The notes: generated from the letters alone by a model not told the origin. Counted from the stretch's first letter, positions 16,048-26,152 are shown. The stretch: DNA of 64,000 nucleotides from Pseudarthrobacter siccitolerans (GCF_030823375.1 NZ_JAUSXB010000001.1:434001-498000); one strand, 5' to 3'. A program made the numbers and translations.

Positions 16048-17717
16048 CGGCAGCGCAGGAACCCGCCGTCGGGGGCGCCCTCCCCGCGGGCGGGGCCATG
16101 CGTGTGATGGGAGCAGAAACCGAATACGGCATCCACGCCCCGACCGCCCCGTCCGCGAACGCCACCATGATGAGCGCCCGTGTGGTGCAGGCCTACGCCC
16201 AGGTAACACGCCAGCGTGCCGCCGGCGGGGCCGAAACCCGCTGGGACTATACGGACGAGGAGCCGCTGCACGATGCCCGCGGCTGGACGGTGGACAGGGC
16301 CTCGGCGCACCCCAGCCAGTTGACTGACCAGCCGCCGGTCCTGGACGCGGAAGCGGTCGCCCTGGCCTACGGCCGGGAGGAACTGGAGCTCGACGGGCAG
16401 GACGAGTCCGGCACTCTGTTAATGAACATGGTCCTGGGCAACGGGGCCAGGCTGTACGTGGACCACGCGCACCCCGAGTATTCAAGCCCCGAGGTCACCA
16501 ACCCCCGGGACGCCGTCACCTGGGACGCCGCAGGAGACCTCGTCGCGCTTGCCACGGTACGCCGGCTGGCGGCGGACCCCGATCTTCCGCCGGTGAACCT
16601 CTATAAGAACAATACGGACAACAAATCGGTGTCCTACGGCTCGCACGAGAACTACCTCATGCCGCGGTCGGTACCGTTCGGAGACATCGTGCGGGGCCTG
16701 ACACCCTTCTTTGTCAGCCGCCAGATCCTTTGCGGGTCCGGACGGGTGGGAATCGGGCAGGATGCATCCACCCCTGGTTACCAAATCAGCCAGCGGGCGG
16801 ACTTCTTCGAAGCCGAAGTGGGCCTGGAAACCACCATCAGGCGTCCCATCATCAACACCAGGGACGAGCCGCACGCGACGGCGGACAAATACCGGCGGCT
16901 GCACGTCATCATTGGCGACGCCAACCTCAGCCAGGTCTCCAACTACCTGAAATTCGGGACCACGTCCATGGTCCTCAGCCTGATCGAGGCAGGGCTCGCA
17001 CCGAAGATCGAGGTCCACGAACCTGTTCCCGCTCTGCAGGCAATAAGCCACGATACGTCGCTTACCGCCACCGTGAGGCTGCTGGACGGCAGGCGCGTCA
17101 CGGCCCTGGACCTGCAATGGATGTACCACGAGGCGGCCGCCAAGCTGGCGCAGGACACCGGCGTCGGTGACGCACTGGACGGCGACGGGCACACCCATGA
17201 CGTCCTGGACCGCTGGGCGACAGTCCTCACCCAGCTGGACAACGACCGTGCAGCTGCCGCCAGCTCTGTGGAATGGGTCGCCAAGCTCTCGCTCCTCGAA
17301 GGTTACCGCCAGCGCGACGGACTTGAGTGGAATGATGCCAGGCTCGGGCTGATCGACCTCCAATGGGCGGACATCAGGCCCGAGAAGGGCCTGTACTACC
17401 GTCTCCTGGCCAGGAACCGCATGGACAGGATCGTCGACGACGGCGTCATAGCGGCGGCGGTGGGACAGCCGCCGTCGGACACCCGCGCGTTCTTCCGCGG
17501 CAAGTGCATCAGCAGCTTCGGCAAGGACGTGGTGGGCGCCAGCTGGGACTCGGTCATCTTCGACGTCCCCGGCTACGGCAGGCTTCAGCGCGTCCCCACC
17601 CGGGAACCTTTGCGGGGAACCAAAGCGTTGACCGGAGCGTTGTTCGAACGCTACCGGCAGGCAGGCCCGTTCCTCGGGGAGTTGCTGGGCCACAGCACCA
17701 CTCCGCCTGCGGCGTAA
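16044..17717 (+). CDS. dop: Pup deamidase/depupylase Dop
   Basis: Carboxylate-amine-ligase-fold enzyme that deamidates the C-terminal Gln of Pup to Glu and also removes Pup from substrates. 557 residues. [12 protein letters not shown] at the ATP/Mg site, [33 protein letters not shown]. Compared with its paralogue PafA at 19628 it has the extra N-terminal insertion (about residues 50-95) typical of Dop. The start at 16044 overlaps the arc stop. The next Met ([11 protein letters not shown], 16098) is an alternative start and would still leave the conserved core intact. Confidence 0.95.
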   Translation: MTAAQEPAVGGALPAGGAMRVMGAETEYGIHAPTAPSANATMMSARVVQAYAQVTRQRAAGGAETRWDYTDEEPLHDARGWTVDRASAHPSQLTDQPPVLDAEAVALAYGREELELDGQDESGTLLMNMVLGNGARLYVDHAHPEYSSPEVTNPRDAVTWDAAGDLVALATVRRLAADPDLPPVNLYKNNTDNKSVSYGSHENYLMPRSVPFGDIVRGLTPFFVSRQILCGSGRVGIGQDASTPGYQISQRADFFEAEVGLETTIRRPIINTRDEPHATADKYRRLHVIIGDANLSQVSNYLKFGTTSMVLSLIEAGLAPKIEVHEPVPALQAISHDTSLTATVRLLDGRRVTALDLQWMYHEAAAKLAQDTGVGDALDGDGHTHDVLDRWATVLTQLDNDRAAAASSVEWVAKLSLLEGYRQRDGLEWNDARLGLIDLQWADIRPEKGLYYRLLARNRMDRIVDDGVIAAAVGQPPSDTRAFFRGKCISSFGKDVVGASWDSVIFDVPGYGRLQRVPTREPLRGTKALTGALFERYRQAGPFLGELLGHSTTPPAA

Positions 17718-17801
17718 ACCGCGCCGGAAGGACCGCTTCGTGGCAGGATGGGCATATCGGAGGATCCGCCGGATCCGATGGCAGGAAAGGGAGAGGTAAC
17801 A

Positions 17802-18005
17802 ATGGCAGGCCAGGAGCAGCAGCAGCCACAATCGCGCGACAGCCAGGTCGACGAGGACATTCCCGAGGCACCCCCGGCGCCGCCCGAAGCACAGGCATCA
17901 GCCGCCACCGAAGGCGTTGATGACCTCCTCGACGAAATCGACGGAGTCCTGGAATCCAACGCCGAGGAGTTCGTGCGCGCCTTCGTCCAAAAAGGCGGCC
18001 AGTAA
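17802..18005 (+). CDS. pup: Prokaryotic ubiquitin-like protein Pup
   Basis: 67-residue, largely disordered modifier ligated through its C terminus to lysines of proteins destined for the proteasome. Gln-rich N terminus, then the helical ARC-binding region DDLLDEIDGVLESNAEEFV and the C-terminal FVQKGGQ. Ending in GGQ rather than GGE means Dop must deamidate it before ligation by PafA. Start ATG 17802 chosen for the GGGAGAGG upstream and family length; an in-frame ATG at 17748 would add a non-conserved extension. Lies between dop and prcB. Confidence 0.96.
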   Translation: MAGQEQQQPQSRDSQVDEDIPEAPPAPPEAQASAATEGVDDLLDEIDGVLESNAEEFVRAFVQKGGQ

Positions 18006-18085
18006 CCCGGACCGGAGGGTGGCGGAAGCCGCGGCCGGCCGGAATCTGTACCGGCGTTGAAGAACTACGTTCAAGGAGTGCATGA

Positions 18086-18907
18086 GTGCAGGAATCAACC
18101 GCCAACCAGGTAGCCGCCAACGCCACCTCATCCTTCACGGAACATCTGCAGCGGGACCGGCCGGAACTCCTGCCCTATAACAAGGGGCTTCAGGCCGGCG
18201 TGCCCGGCGCCGCTCCGCTGCAGGTACCGCATGCCACCACCATCGTTGCGTTGAGCTACGCCGGCGGTGTGCTGATGGCCGGGGACCGCCGGGCCACCAT
18301 GGGCAACGTGATTGCCAGCAGGCACATTGAAAAAGTCTTCCCCGCGGACCGTTACTCGGTCCTGGGCATCGCCGGCACTGCCGGCATCGCCATCGACCTC
18401 ACCCGCCTCTTCCAGGTAGAACTCGAACACTACGAGAAGATCGAAGGCACCCTCCTCAGCCTTGAAGGCAAAGCCAACCGGCTGGGGGCAATGATCCGCG
18501 GCAACCTGCCCCTGGCCCTGCAGGGGCTCGCCGTGGTACCCCTCTTCGCAGGCTTCGACACCAGCGCCGGCGTCGGCAGGCTTTTCTCCTATGACGTCAC
18601 GGGCGGCAGGTACGAGGAACACGAGCATCACACGGTGGGCTCCGGTTCAGTCTTTGCCCGGGGCGCCTTGAAGAAACTCTGGCGCCCCAACCTGAGCGCG
18701 GCAGAAGCCGTCGCCGTCGCCGTCGAGGCCCTCTACGATGCGGCCGACGACGACTCCGCCACCGGCGGTCCGGACACCGTCCGAAAGCTGTGGCCCGTGA
18801 TTTACACCGTGGACAGGACAGGTGCCCGGCGGGTGGCTGAGGACGAACTCGCCGCCGTGGCCGGAAACGTCATCGAGGCCCGCACCAACGCCGGACGGGA
18901 GGCCTGA
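18086..18907 (+). CDS. prcB: 20S proteasome beta subunit PrcB
   Basis: Catalytic subunit of the bacterial 20S proteasome, an N-terminal-nucleophile threonine protease. 273 residues with a propeptide of about 50. Autocleavage is expected in HA|TTIVAL, exposing the catalytic Thr51. Other family blocks: [14 protein letters not shown] (catalytic Asp and Arg neighbourhood), [25 protein letters not shown], and [20 protein letters not shown] start at 18086 with AAGGAG about 10 nt upstream. prcA follows after 1 nt, as in other actinobacteria. Confidence 0.97.
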   Translation: MQESTANQVAANATSSFTEHLQRDRPELLPYNKGLQAGVPGAAPLQVPHATTIVALSYAGGVLMAGDRRATMGNVIASRHIEKVFPADRYSVLGIAGTAGIAIDLTRLFQVELEHYEKIEGTLLSLEGKANRLGAMIRGNLPLALQGLAVVPLFAGFDTSAGVGRLFSYDVTGGRYEEHEHHTVGSGSVFARGALKKLWRPNLSAAEAVAVAVEALYDAADDDSATGGPDTVRKLWPVIYTVDRTGARRVAEDELAAVAGNVIEARTNAGREA

Positions 18908-18908
18908 G

Positions 18909-19619
18909 ATGACGCAGCAGTTTTATGTATCACCTGAGCAACTGATGAAGGACCGTGCGGATTTCGCACGGAAGGGCATCGCCCGGGGCAGGTCAGTCGC
19001 CGTGATCAGCTGCGCGGACGGCATCGCGCTGGTGGCCGAGAACCCCTCGCCGTCCCTGCACAAGATCGGCGAAATCTACGACAAGATCGCGTTCGCGGCC
19101 GTCGGGAAATACAACGAATTCGAAAGCCTCCGCCAGGCCGGCGTGCGGTATGCGGACGTCCGCGGCTACTCCTATGACCGTGAGGACGTCACCGCCCGCG
19201 GCCTTGCCAGTGTTTACGCCCAGAGCCTGGGCGCCGTCTTCACCGCGGAACAAAAGCCCTTCGAAGTGGAACTGGCAGTAGCGGAGGTAGGCCCCACCCA
19301 GGCTGAGGACCACCTCTACCGGCTGACCTTCGACGGTTCCATCGCGGATGAACACCAGTTCGTCGTGATGGGCGGACAGGCGGACAAGGTCTCGTCAGCC
19401 ATTGATGAAGGCTGGCGCAGTTCACTCAGCTTCGCCGATGCCCTGCGGCTCGCCATGGCCGCCCTCGTCCCGGCCACGGAATCTGATGCCCGGCCGAAGG
19501 CGCTGCCTGCCACGGCGGTGGAAGTTGCCGTCCTGGACAGGCAGTCGGAGAGCTCACGGGGCTCACGGCGCGCCTTCCGCCGGTTGCACGACGCGGACAT
19601 AACTGCACTGCTGGCCTAG
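18909..19619 (+). CDS. prcA: 20S proteasome alpha subunit PrcA
   Basis: Forms the outer heptameric rings that gate the 20S core and accept the ARC GQYL tails. 236 residues, no propeptide. Starts [29 protein letters not shown] (gate and first helix), then [24 protein letters not shown] and [26 protein letters not shown]. The ATG at 18909 begins 1 nt after the prcB stop. An upstream in-frame ATG at 18822 lies inside prcB and is rejected. Cotranscribed with prcB and pafA. Confidence 0.97.
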   Translation: MTQQFYVSPEQLMKDRADFARKGIARGRSVAVISCADGIALVAENPSPSLHKIGEIYDKIAFAAVGKYNEFESLRQAGVRYADVRGYSYDREDVTARGLASVYAQSLGAVFTAEQKPFEVELAVAEVGPTQAEDHLYRLTFDGSIADEHQFVVMGGQADKVSSAIDEGWRSSLSFADALRLAMAALVPATESDARPKALPATAVEVAVLDRQSESSRGSRRAFRRLHDADITALLA

Positions 19620-19627
19620 GAGGAAAC

Positions 19628-20992
19628 ATGGACAAGAGAATCTTCGGTATCGAAACGGAATTCGGGATTTCGTATTCCAGCCCCGATTCGAGGCCTCTTG
19701 CCCCGGAGGAGGTGGCCCGGTACCTCTTCCGCAAGGTGGTCAGCTGGGGCCGGTCATCCAACGTTTTCCTGACCAACGGCTCGCGGCTGTACCTGGACGT
19801 AGGGTCCCACCCCGAATATGCCACGGCCGAGTGTGACGACCTCGCCCAGTTGATCGCCCACGACCGTGCCGGTGAACTGATCCTGGATGACCTGGTGGAC
19901 GAGGCCCAGGCCCGGCTCGCGGCGGAGGGCTTTAACGGCACTGTCTACCTGTTCAAGAACAACACGGACTCGGCCGGCAACTCCTACGGCAGCCACGAAA
20001 ACTACTTGATTCCCCGGCGCGGGGAATTCTCCAGGCTCGCCGAGATCCTGATTCCTTTCTTGGTCACCCGGCAGCTTATCGCCGGCGCCGGAAAGATCCT
20101 CAAGACCCCGCACGGGGCCACTTTCGCGTTCTCCCAGCGGGCGGACCACATCTGGGAAGGCGTTTCCTCCGCCACCACCCGGTCCCGGCCCATCATCAAC
20201 ACCAGGGATGAGCCGCACGCTGACGCTGAGTTCTACCGGCGGCTGCACGTTATCGTCGGAGACTCAAACATGTCCGAAGCCACGGCCCTGATGAAGGTGG
20301 GCACGGTGGACCTGGTACTGCGCATGATCGAGGCAGGAGTGATCATGCGGGACATGCGGATGGAGAATCCCATCCGCAGTATCCGGGAGATCTCCCACGA
20401 CCTCAGCGGCCGTGCACTGGTCCGCCTGGCCAACGGGCGCCAGCTGACGGCACTGGAGATCCAGCAGGAGTACCTCACCAAGGTCACGGCGTTCGTCAAA
20501 GAGCACGGCGCCCACAACCCGCATGTTCCCCTGATCCTCGACCTGTGGGAGCGGACGCTGAAGGCCATCGAAAGCGGTGACACGCGCGGCATCGATACCG
20601 AGATCGACTGGGCCATCAAAAAGAAGCTGATGGACAACTACCGCGAACGCCACGGACTGGGCTTGGACGCCCCGCGGATAGCCCAGCTGGACCTGACCTA
20701 CCACGACATTTCCCGCAGCCGCGGACTGTATTACCTGCTGCAGTCCCGTGGGGCAGTCCGGCGGATCGTGGACGATACCGTGATCAAGGACGCCGTCGAC
20801 GCACCGCCGCAAACGACGCGCGCGAAACTGCGTGGTGATTTCGTCCGGCGGGCCCAGGAGTTGGGCCGGGACTACACCGTGGACTGGGTGCACCTGAAAC
20901 TGAATGACCGGGCGCACCAGACCATTCTGTGCAAGGATCCTTTCCGCAGCGTTGATGACCGGGTGGATGCCCTGCTGGACTCTATGGGCTGA
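19628..20992 (+). CDS. pafA: Pup-protein ligase PafA
   Basis: Joins the C-terminal Glu side-chain of deamidated Pup to substrate lysines with ATP. 454 residues, the usual length. Motifs [13 protein letters not shown] (Mg-ATP Glu residues), [62 protein letters not shown]. Shares fold and several blocks with Dop but lacks the Dop insertion. AGGAGG lies 4 nt before the ATG; the gap from the prcA stop is 8 nt, so it is part of the same transcript. Confidence 0.97.
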   Translation: MDKRIFGIETEFGISYSSPDSRPLAPEEVARYLFRKVVSWGRSSNVFLTNGSRLYLDVGSHPEYATAECDDLAQLIAHDRAGELILDDLVDEAQARLAAEGFNGTVYLFKNNTDSAGNSYGSHENYLIPRRGEFSRLAEILIPFLVTRQLIAGAGKILKTPHGATFAFSQRADHIWEGVSSATTRSRPIINTRDEPHADAEFYRRLHVIVGDSNMSEATALMKVGTVDLVLRMIEAGVIMRDMRMENPIRSIREISHDLSGRALVRLANGRQLTALEIQQEYLTKVTAFVKEHGAHNPHVPLILDLWERTLKAIESGDTRGIDTEIDWAIKKKLMDNYRERHGLGLDAPRIAQLDLTYHDISRSRGLYYLLQSRGAVRRIVDDTVIKDAVDAPPQTTRAKLRGDFVRRAQELGRDYTVDWVHLKLNDRAHQTILCKDPFRSVDDRVDALLDSMG

Positions 20993-21105
20993 CTCTCAGG
21001 TTCAGGGGCTATTCTGGATGAGGCCTTTAATTCGGCCCTCCAGCGGTGATGCCCGCCCAGGTGCGGAGCGCCGCCTCCATCTTGCCCCGACGAAAGTTTT
21101 CTTAC

Positions 21106-22068
21106 GTGCGCCGACTACTAGCAATCCTCCTTCCCGCTCTGCTGCTGTTGACCGCCTGCGGCGGCTCGTCGGCAGAGCCGGAACCCACCAGCAAGTCTGC
21201 CGGTGAGACTGCGAAGTTCGACTCCCTCAAACTGACTGATAACGGGGACAAGAAGGCCCCTGGTGTGGAATTCGACAAACCGCTGGAAGTCGCTGACCCC
21301 ACCATCAAGGTAGTCGCCGAGGGGAGCGGCGAACCAGTGAAGGCGAACCAGATCGCCAACATCTCCATCCTTGCCGTGAACGGCAGCGACGGATCGACGC
21401 TGGAGGATACGTTCGCCAGCGAGCCCGAACCCCTCGAACTGAACGAGGAACTGAAGACCGGCAGCGAGGTCATCTACAACGCATTCGTTGGCGCCAAGGT
21501 AGGTTCAAGCCTTGCCTTGGCTGTGCCGGGCCAGCAGGGTGCCGCCGCCCCCAGCCCCTCCGGCGGGGCCAGCCCCAGCCCAGCCGCCCCAGCCCAGCCC
21601 ACACAGCTGCTGATCATCAAAATCCTTTCTGCCTCCGACGTGACACCTGCACTGGAGAAGCCCGAAGGTGAAACCGTGACCCCGCCAGCAGGCCTGCCAA
21701 CCGTCACTGAAAAAGACGGCATCCCCGAGATCTCGGTTGAAGGTGCAGCGGCCCCCACTGCCCTCGTGTCCCAGGACCTGATCAAGGGCAAGGGCGCCAC
21801 GGTGAAGGAAACCGACACCCTGACCGTGAACTACGTGGGCGTCACATTGGTGGGCGGAACCAAGTTCGACTCGAGCTTCGACCGCGGTGAACCCGCATCC
21901 TTCCCGCTCACCGGCGTCATCAAGGGCTGGACGCAGGGCCTGGCCGGCAAGACCGTAGGCTCCCGCGTCCTGCTGGTCATCCCCAAGGACCTGGCCTACG
22001 GCGACGCCGGGCAGGGGGAGGCCAAGGGCGACCTTGTCTTCGTAGTGGACATCCTTGGAGCCAAGTAG
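21106..22068 (+). CDS. FKBP-type peptidyl-prolyl isomerase lipoprotein
   Basis: 320-residue exported lipoprotein. GTG start, RRLLAILLPALLLL hydrophobic core and lipobox LTAC. The C-terminal domain (about 210-320) is a recognisable FKBP: DTLTVNYVGVTLVGGTKFDSS, FPLTGVIKGWTQGLAGKTVGSR, IPKDLAYGD, DLVFVVDILG. The middle third resembles a second, degenerate FKBP domain, and a Pro/Ser/Ala linker (about 145-165) joins them. It likely helps folding of secreted proteins at the membrane outer face. GTG 21106 is preferred to the upstream ATG at 21046 because it places the signal peptide correctly. Confidence 0.88.
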   Translation: MRRLLAILLPALLLLTACGGSSAEPEPTSKSAGETAKFDSLKLTDNGDKKAPGVEFDKPLEVADPTIKVVAEGSGEPVKANQIANISILAVNGSDGSTLEDTFASEPEPLELNEELKTGSEVIYNAFVGAKVGSSLALAVPGQQGAAAPSPSGGASPSPAAPAQPTQLLIIKILSASDVTPALEKPEGETVTPPAGLPTVTEKDGIPEISVEGAAAPTALVSQDLIKGKGATVKETDTLTVNYVGVTLVGGTKFDSSFDRGEPASFPLTGVIKGWTQGLAGKTVGSRVLLVIPKDLAYGDAGQGEAKGDLVFVVDILGAK

Positions 22069-22145
22069 CAACAATGGCAACAGGCCCGGCCTTCGCCGCG
22101 GCATCCAACAGCAGCACACCATGTGCCAGACACCTAGGAGCAACC

Positions 22146-22541
22146 ATGTCTTTTGGACAGCGGGAATTTGACCGCCAGAAGCCCGAGATCGATTTTCCCG
22201 AGGGCGACGTCCCCACGGAACTGGTCATCACCGACCTCATTGAGGGAGACGGCCGCGAAGCCCAGGCCGGGGACACCGTCTCCACGCACTACGTGGGCGT
22301 CGCCTGGTCCACCGGCGAGGAATTCGACGCCTCATGGGGCCGCGGCGCGCCGCTGGACTTCCGGGTAGGCGTTGGCCAGGTCATCCAGGGCTGGGACCAG
22401 GGCCTCCTGGGCATGAAGGTAGGCGGCCGCCGCCGCCTGGAAATCCCCTCCGAGCTTGCCTACGGCTCCCGTGGCGCCGGCGGAGCCATCGCCCCCAACG
22501 AAGCCCTGATCTTCGTGGTTGACCTCGTAGCAGTGCGCTGA
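22146..22541 (+). CDS. FKBP-type peptidyl-prolyl cis-trans isomerase (cytosolic)
   Basis: 131-residue single-domain FKBP. Core motifs GDTVSTHYVGVAWSTGEEFDASW, PLDFRVGVGQVIQGWDQGLLGMKVGGRRRLEIPSELAYG, then LIFVVDLVAV. No signal peptide, so cytoplasmic, in contrast with the lipoprotein FKBP immediately upstream. The ATG at 22146 is preceded by TAGGAG. The pair FKBP lipoprotein plus small FKBP between pafA and pafBC is a conserved local order in Micrococcaceae as I recall it. Confidence 0.93.
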   Translation: MSFGQREFDRQKPEIDFPEGDVPTELVITDLIEGDGREAQAGDTVSTHYVGVAWSTGEEFDASWGRGAPLDFRVGVGQVIQGWDQGLLGMKVGGRRRLEIPSELAYGSRGAGGAIAPNEALIFVVDLVAVR

Positions 22542-22631
22542 CCCCAGCCGCGTCACGGCCAGGAGCGCGGCAGCAACAGGACCCAGCGTCCTGGTGCTGC
22601 CGCGCTTCCTGCGTTCCGGCCCGGAGTTTAG

Positions 22632-22637
22632 TAACGT
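22632..22637 (+). promoter_or_regulatory. -10 box, leaderless pafBC
   Basis: TAACGT, 7 nt before the GTG at 22645. Confidence 0.5.
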
Positions 22638-22644
22638 AACCTGA

Positions 22645-24639
22645 GTGTCCGCATCCCGTACTGAACGCCTCCTCAACCTGCTGATCGCACTGCTCAACAC
22701 CCGGTACGGCCTGCGCCGCAGCGAACTGCGCGAAACGGTCTACCGCGGCATTGCCGGCAATGAGGTCTCCTTCGGCAGAATGTTCGAGCGGGACAAGGCG
22801 GATCTTCGCAAGTTCGGCTTTGAGGTAGAGACTTTAACGGACCTGGGCTGGAGCGAGGACGATCCGGCAACCACCAGGTACCGGATCGGCAAGGAGTCCA
22901 ACCGCCTGCCGGACGTGGACCTCGGTCCGGAGGAGTGGACAGTCCTGCTCCTGGCCTCCCAGCTTTGGGAGCGTGCGGCGCTGGGCACCGCCGCCCAAAG
23001 CGCGCTGCGGAAACTGCAGTCGTCCGGCGCGGCCGCCAACGTCCAACTGCCGCCCGGGGTCCAGCCGCGGATCAAGCCCGCGGGCCAGGCCTTCGACGAC
23101 CTCGTTGCGGCGATGCATGCCAAGAACCCGGTCACCTTCACCTACCTGGCTGGCAGTACGGGCAGCGAGGAACAGCGGACGGTGGAGCCCTGGGGCCTCG
23201 GCAGCCGCTTCGGACACTGGTACCTTATGGGCTACGACCGTGCCAGGAAGGCGGCCCGCCATTTCCGGCTCTCCCGTTTCACCAGCGCCGTGGCAACCCT
23301 GGACCGGGAGCAATTCACCCCTCCCCGCGACTTCAATATCAGGCAGGAACTGGGACGGCTCCCTGAACTGCCGCTGCGCACCGCCGTCGTGGACGTCCGT
23401 GCGGGGCGTCTGCTGGCGCTGCGGCACCGCGGCGTGGGATCGGACCCGTCGCCGGAAGACGAATCGTGGCCCCAGCCTGAACCCGGCTACGAGCGGTTCA
23501 GCGTGCAGTACAGGGACCCGGAGGTCCTTGCCGAAGAGCTCGCCTCCTACGGCCCCGACGCCCTGGCGGTGGCTCCAGCCGAACTCGCCGGCGCTGTGCG
23601 GCGCCGGCTCCAGGCGGCAGCCGACTTCAGCGACGGGCCCGTTCCCACCTTCCGTTTCGCTGCCGCGCCTGCCAGGCCCGTCCGCGTGCGGACCTCGGAG
23701 GACCAGCTCAAACGCATGCTTCAGCTGGTGCCTTTCCTGGTACACAACCAGGGTTTGCATATCCAGGACGTCGCACAGCGTTTCGGCATCAGCAGGAAGG
23801 AGTTGGAGGACGACCTGCAAATCCTTATCTGCTCCGGGCTTCCGGAGGGATACCCCGATGACCTGCTGGACATCCAGTGGGAAAACGACCACGTCTACAT
23901 CACCCAGGACCTGGACCTCAAGAAGCCCGTCCGTTTCACCGTCGAGGAAGCCTGCGCCCTCCTGACCGGGCTGGAATCGCTGAACGGGCTGCCCGGCGTG
24001 GCCGAGGGCGGGGCCCTGGAATCGGTGACCCTCAAACTGCTGGCAGCCGCCGGCGAGGAGGGGCTCCGGGCGGCCTCGCTGGCGGGACCGGAAGTGGCAC
24101 CCGCCGACGCCGCCACGCACGCCATGGTGCTGCAGGCCATCGAATCCCGCTCCCAGCTGCGCCTGACCTACCTGTCCCCGCAGCGTGACACTGTGTCCGA
24201 GCGTGACGTTGATCCGTTGCGCCTCTACTCGGTGGACAACACCTGGTACTTCGAGGCCTACTGCCATGCAGTGGAAGGCCTGAGGAATTTCCGCCTGGAC
24301 CGGGTACAGGATGTTCACCCCAACGGCCTGCCGGTGCCGGCCGGGACCACGCCTTCAAAGGGCGTTCCGGCCAAGCTCTTCACGCCTAGCGATGACGATA
24401 CGGTAGTCACCGTCCAGCTCACCCGGCAGGGGAGGGGGCTCGCGGACGACTACTATGCGGAGCGCACGGCCGAGCTCGACGACGGCGGGCTGGTGGCTGA
24501 AATCCGGTTCGGCAACATCGAGTGGCTGCCGATGTTCGTGGCCCAGCATGGCGGTTCCGCCCGCATTTTGGCTCCGGCGGACCTGGCTGACGCGGCCCGC
24601 AGCTGGCTCGCGGCGTCCCTGGCAAGGTACGGCGGCTAG
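22645..24639 (+). CDS. pafBC: PafBC, fused WYL-domain DNA-damage transcription activator
   Basis: 664-residue natural fusion of PafB and PafC, each made of a winged helix-turn-helix, a WYL domain and a C-terminal WCX extension. First half: helix-turn-helix near residues 1-70, WYL region around VTFTYL and HWYLMGYDRARKAARHFRLSR. Second half starts near residue 350 (QLKRMLQLVPFLVHNQGLHIQ), with WYL residues around LRLTYLSPQRD and DNTWYFEAYCHAVEGLRNFRLDR. It is the LexA/RecA-independent activator of DNA-repair genes in mycobacteria. The fused architecture is known from Arthrobacter, where the crystal structure was solved. Confidence 0.95.
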   Translation: MSASRTERLLNLLIALLNTRYGLRRSELRETVYRGIAGNEVSFGRMFERDKADLRKFGFEVETLTDLGWSEDDPATTRYRIGKESNRLPDVDLGPEEWTVLLLASQLWERAALGTAAQSALRKLQSSGAAANVQLPPGVQPRIKPAGQAFDDLVAAMHAKNPVTFTYLAGSTGSEEQRTVEPWGLGSRFGHWYLMGYDRARKAARHFRLSRFTSAVATLDREQFTPPRDFNIRQELGRLPELPLRTAVVDVRAGRLLALRHRGVGSDPSPEDESWPQPEPGYERFSVQYRDPEVLAEELASYGPDALAVAPAELAGAVRRRLQAAADFSDGPVPTFRFAAAPARPVRVRTSEDQLKRMLQLVPFLVHNQGLHIQDVAQRFGISRKELEDDLQILICSGLPEGYPDDLLDIQWENDHVYITQDLDLKKPVRFTVEEACALLTGLESLNGLPGVAEGGALESVTLKLLAAAGEEGLRAASLAGPEVAPADAATHAMVLQAIESRSQLRLTYLSPQRDTVSERDVDPLRLYSVDNTWYFEAYCHAVEGLRNFRLDRVQDVHPNGLPVPAGTTPSKGVPAKLFTPSDDDTVVTVQLTRQGRGLADDYYAERTAELDDGGLVAEIRFGNIEWLPMFVAQHGGSARILAPADLADAARSWLAASLARYGG

Positions 24640-24642
24640 ACT
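24637..24642 (+). promoter_or_regulatory. -10 box formed from the pafBC stop codon
   Basis: TAGACT, whose first three bases are the pafBC TAG stop. It lies 7 nt before the ATG at 24650. Confidence 0.45.
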
Positions 24643-24649
24643 TCTCAGC

Positions 24650-24997
24650 ATGCCTTGGTGGTCCTGGATCCTGATATGGGTGGCGCTCGTTGCGCTGTCG
24701 CTGCTTTTTTATGTCCTGCTGGGCTTCCGGCTGTTCCGCCAGTTCATGGCGACCGTCAAGGATCTGAGCGCGGCAGGCGAAAAGCTGGGGCACCTCGCCC
24801 CCGTTCAACTGCCGGAGGCCGGTGCTGACCCGGCGGGTCCGCGGCCCGGCTCAGCGGTTTTTGCCTCGCCCGCACTCATGCGACATGATTACGAGGCATC
24901 CAAGTCGTCCCGGCGGGAACAACGCCGCCACCGGCGGGTTCAACGCAAGACGGACCGCGGCCAGCCGCAGGCGCTCGGCGATCTCGACTTCACATAG
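24650..24997 (+). CDS. Hypothetical membrane protein (115 aa) upstream of tatA
   Basis: Begins MPWWSWILIWVALVALSLLFYVLL, one N-terminal membrane helix, then a short amphipathic stretch, a Pro/Ala-rich linker and a very basic C-terminal tail (SSRREQRRHRRVQRKTDRG). ATG at 24650 lies just past the pafBC stop; upstream in-frame starts fall inside pafBC. Placed between pafBC and tatA, it is a conserved positional companion in Arthrobacter-like genomes. Function unknown; the basic cytosolic tail could contact membrane surface or nucleic acid, but this is inference. Confidence 0.75.
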   Translation: MPWWSWILIWVALVALSLLFYVLLGFRLFRQFMATVKDLSAAGEKLGHLAPVQLPEAGADPAGPRPGSAVFASPALMRHDYEASKSSRREQRRHRRVQRKTDRGQPQALGDLDFT

Positions 24998-25029
24998 AAG
25001 TAGGATGTATTTAGAGGAAAGGAACTCCC

Positions 25030-25302
25030 GTGGGAAGACTCTTTGAGGGCCCCTGGCCCATCGTTATCATCATCATCGTCGCTTTGCTTCTTTTTGCCGC
25101 ACCCAAGCTTCCGGCCATGGCGCGCAGCCTTGGCCAGTCCATGCGGATCATCAAATCCGAGGTCAAGGAAATGAAGAACGACGGCAAGACCGACACCCCC
25201 GACGCCTCCGGCCCGGTGGAAGGCACCGTCGTCAACCACCCCCAGGCGAAGCCCGGTGAGCCGACAGACGGCACTGACGTTCCGCCGTCGAACCGCGCCT
25301 GA
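25030..25302 (+). CDS. tatA: Twin-arginine translocase subunit TatA
   Basis: Pore-forming component of the Tat pathway, which exports folded proteins. 90 residues: short N-terminal membrane helix (PWPIVIIIIVALLLFAAPKLP) with the FAAPKLP hinge, amphipathic helix MARSLGQSMRIIKSEVKEMK, and a polar acidic/Pro tail. GTG start preceded by GGAAAGGAA. tatC follows after 5 nt. No tatB is visible in the window; many actinobacteria encode it elsewhere. Confidence 0.95.
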   Translation: MGRLFEGPWPIVIIIIVALLLFAAPKLPAMARSLGQSMRIIKSEVKEMKNDGKTDTPDASGPVEGTVVNHPQAKPGEPTDGTDVPPSNRA

Positions 25303-25307
25303 CCCCA

Positions 25308-26144
25308 GTGGCACTGTCGCGGTCCCGTAAAGACAACCCCGAAGGGCGGATGGCTCTTTGGGACCACCTCAAAGAGCTGAAGAACCGGCTGATCAAGTCG
25401 GCTATCGGCGTCGTCATTGGCGGCATCGGAGGATGGATACTTTACGATCCGCTGCTGAAGGCCCTGGCCGAACCGGTCAACCGCATCTCAGAGCAAACCG
25501 GCGGGCTTGCTGCCATCAACTTCGGGAGCATTGCCTCCCCGTTCGATTTCAAGCTCCAGATGTCGCTCCTCATCGGCGTGGTCATTTCCAGCCCGGTCTG
25601 GATTTACCAGCTGTGGGCTTTCATTACCCCGGGCCTGACCTCCAAGGAGCGCCGCTACACGCTGGGTTATATGGCGGCGGCGGTCCCGCTGTTCCTCGCC
25701 GGCATCTGGGCCGGCTGGCTGGTGGTGCCCCAAGTGGTCCACGCGCTGACCCAGTTCACGCCGGAGGGCTCCTCGAGCGTCATCGATGCCCGGACGTACA
25801 TTGAATTCGTGACCCGGATGGTGCTGGTGCTTGGCCTCGCCTTCCTGGTGCCCGTGGTGCTGGTGGGCGTCAACATGGCCGGCATCATCTCCGGCCGCCT
25901 CATTCTTAAGGCCTGGCGCATCACCGTGTTCCTGGTGTTTGTCCTCGCCGCGATCGCAGCTCCCGGGGCAGATGCCATCTCGATGTTTATGTTGGCCGGC
26001 CCCCTGCTGGTGCTCTTTTTCGCCGCCATCGGCATCTGCCTCATGAATGACAAGCGCCGTGAGCGCCGCCAGGCGAAGCGAATGGCCGAGACCGAGGCAA
26101 CAGCGGACATCGCCACCCCGGGCAGTGAGCTGAAGAACCTCTAG
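25308..26144 (+). CDS. tatC: Twin-arginine translocase subunit TatC
   Basis: Polytopic receptor for twin-arginine signal peptides. 278 residues, six hydrophobic segments. Signature N-terminal MALWDHLKELKNRLIKS (conserved Glu of the HLxELR motif), SPVWIYQLWAFITPGLTSKERRY, and FLVPVVLVGVNMAGII. A likely GTG start gives a charged N-terminal leader SRSRKDNPEGR. The C-terminal tail is Lys/Arg/Glu-rich. Operon with tatA. Confidence 0.95.
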   Translation: MALSRSRKDNPEGRMALWDHLKELKNRLIKSAIGVVIGGIGGWILYDPLLKALAEPVNRISEQTGGLAAINFGSIASPFDFKLQMSLLIGVVISSPVWIYQLWAFITPGLTSKERRYTLGYMAAAVPLFLAGIWAGWLVVPQVVHALTQFTPEGSSSVIDARTYIEFVTRMVLVLGLAFLVPVVLVGVNMAGIISGRLILKAWRITVFLVFVLAAIAAPGADAISMFMLAGPLLVLFFAAIGICLMNDKRRERRQAKRMAETEATADIATPGSELKNL

Positions 26145-26152
26145 GCGCCCGT

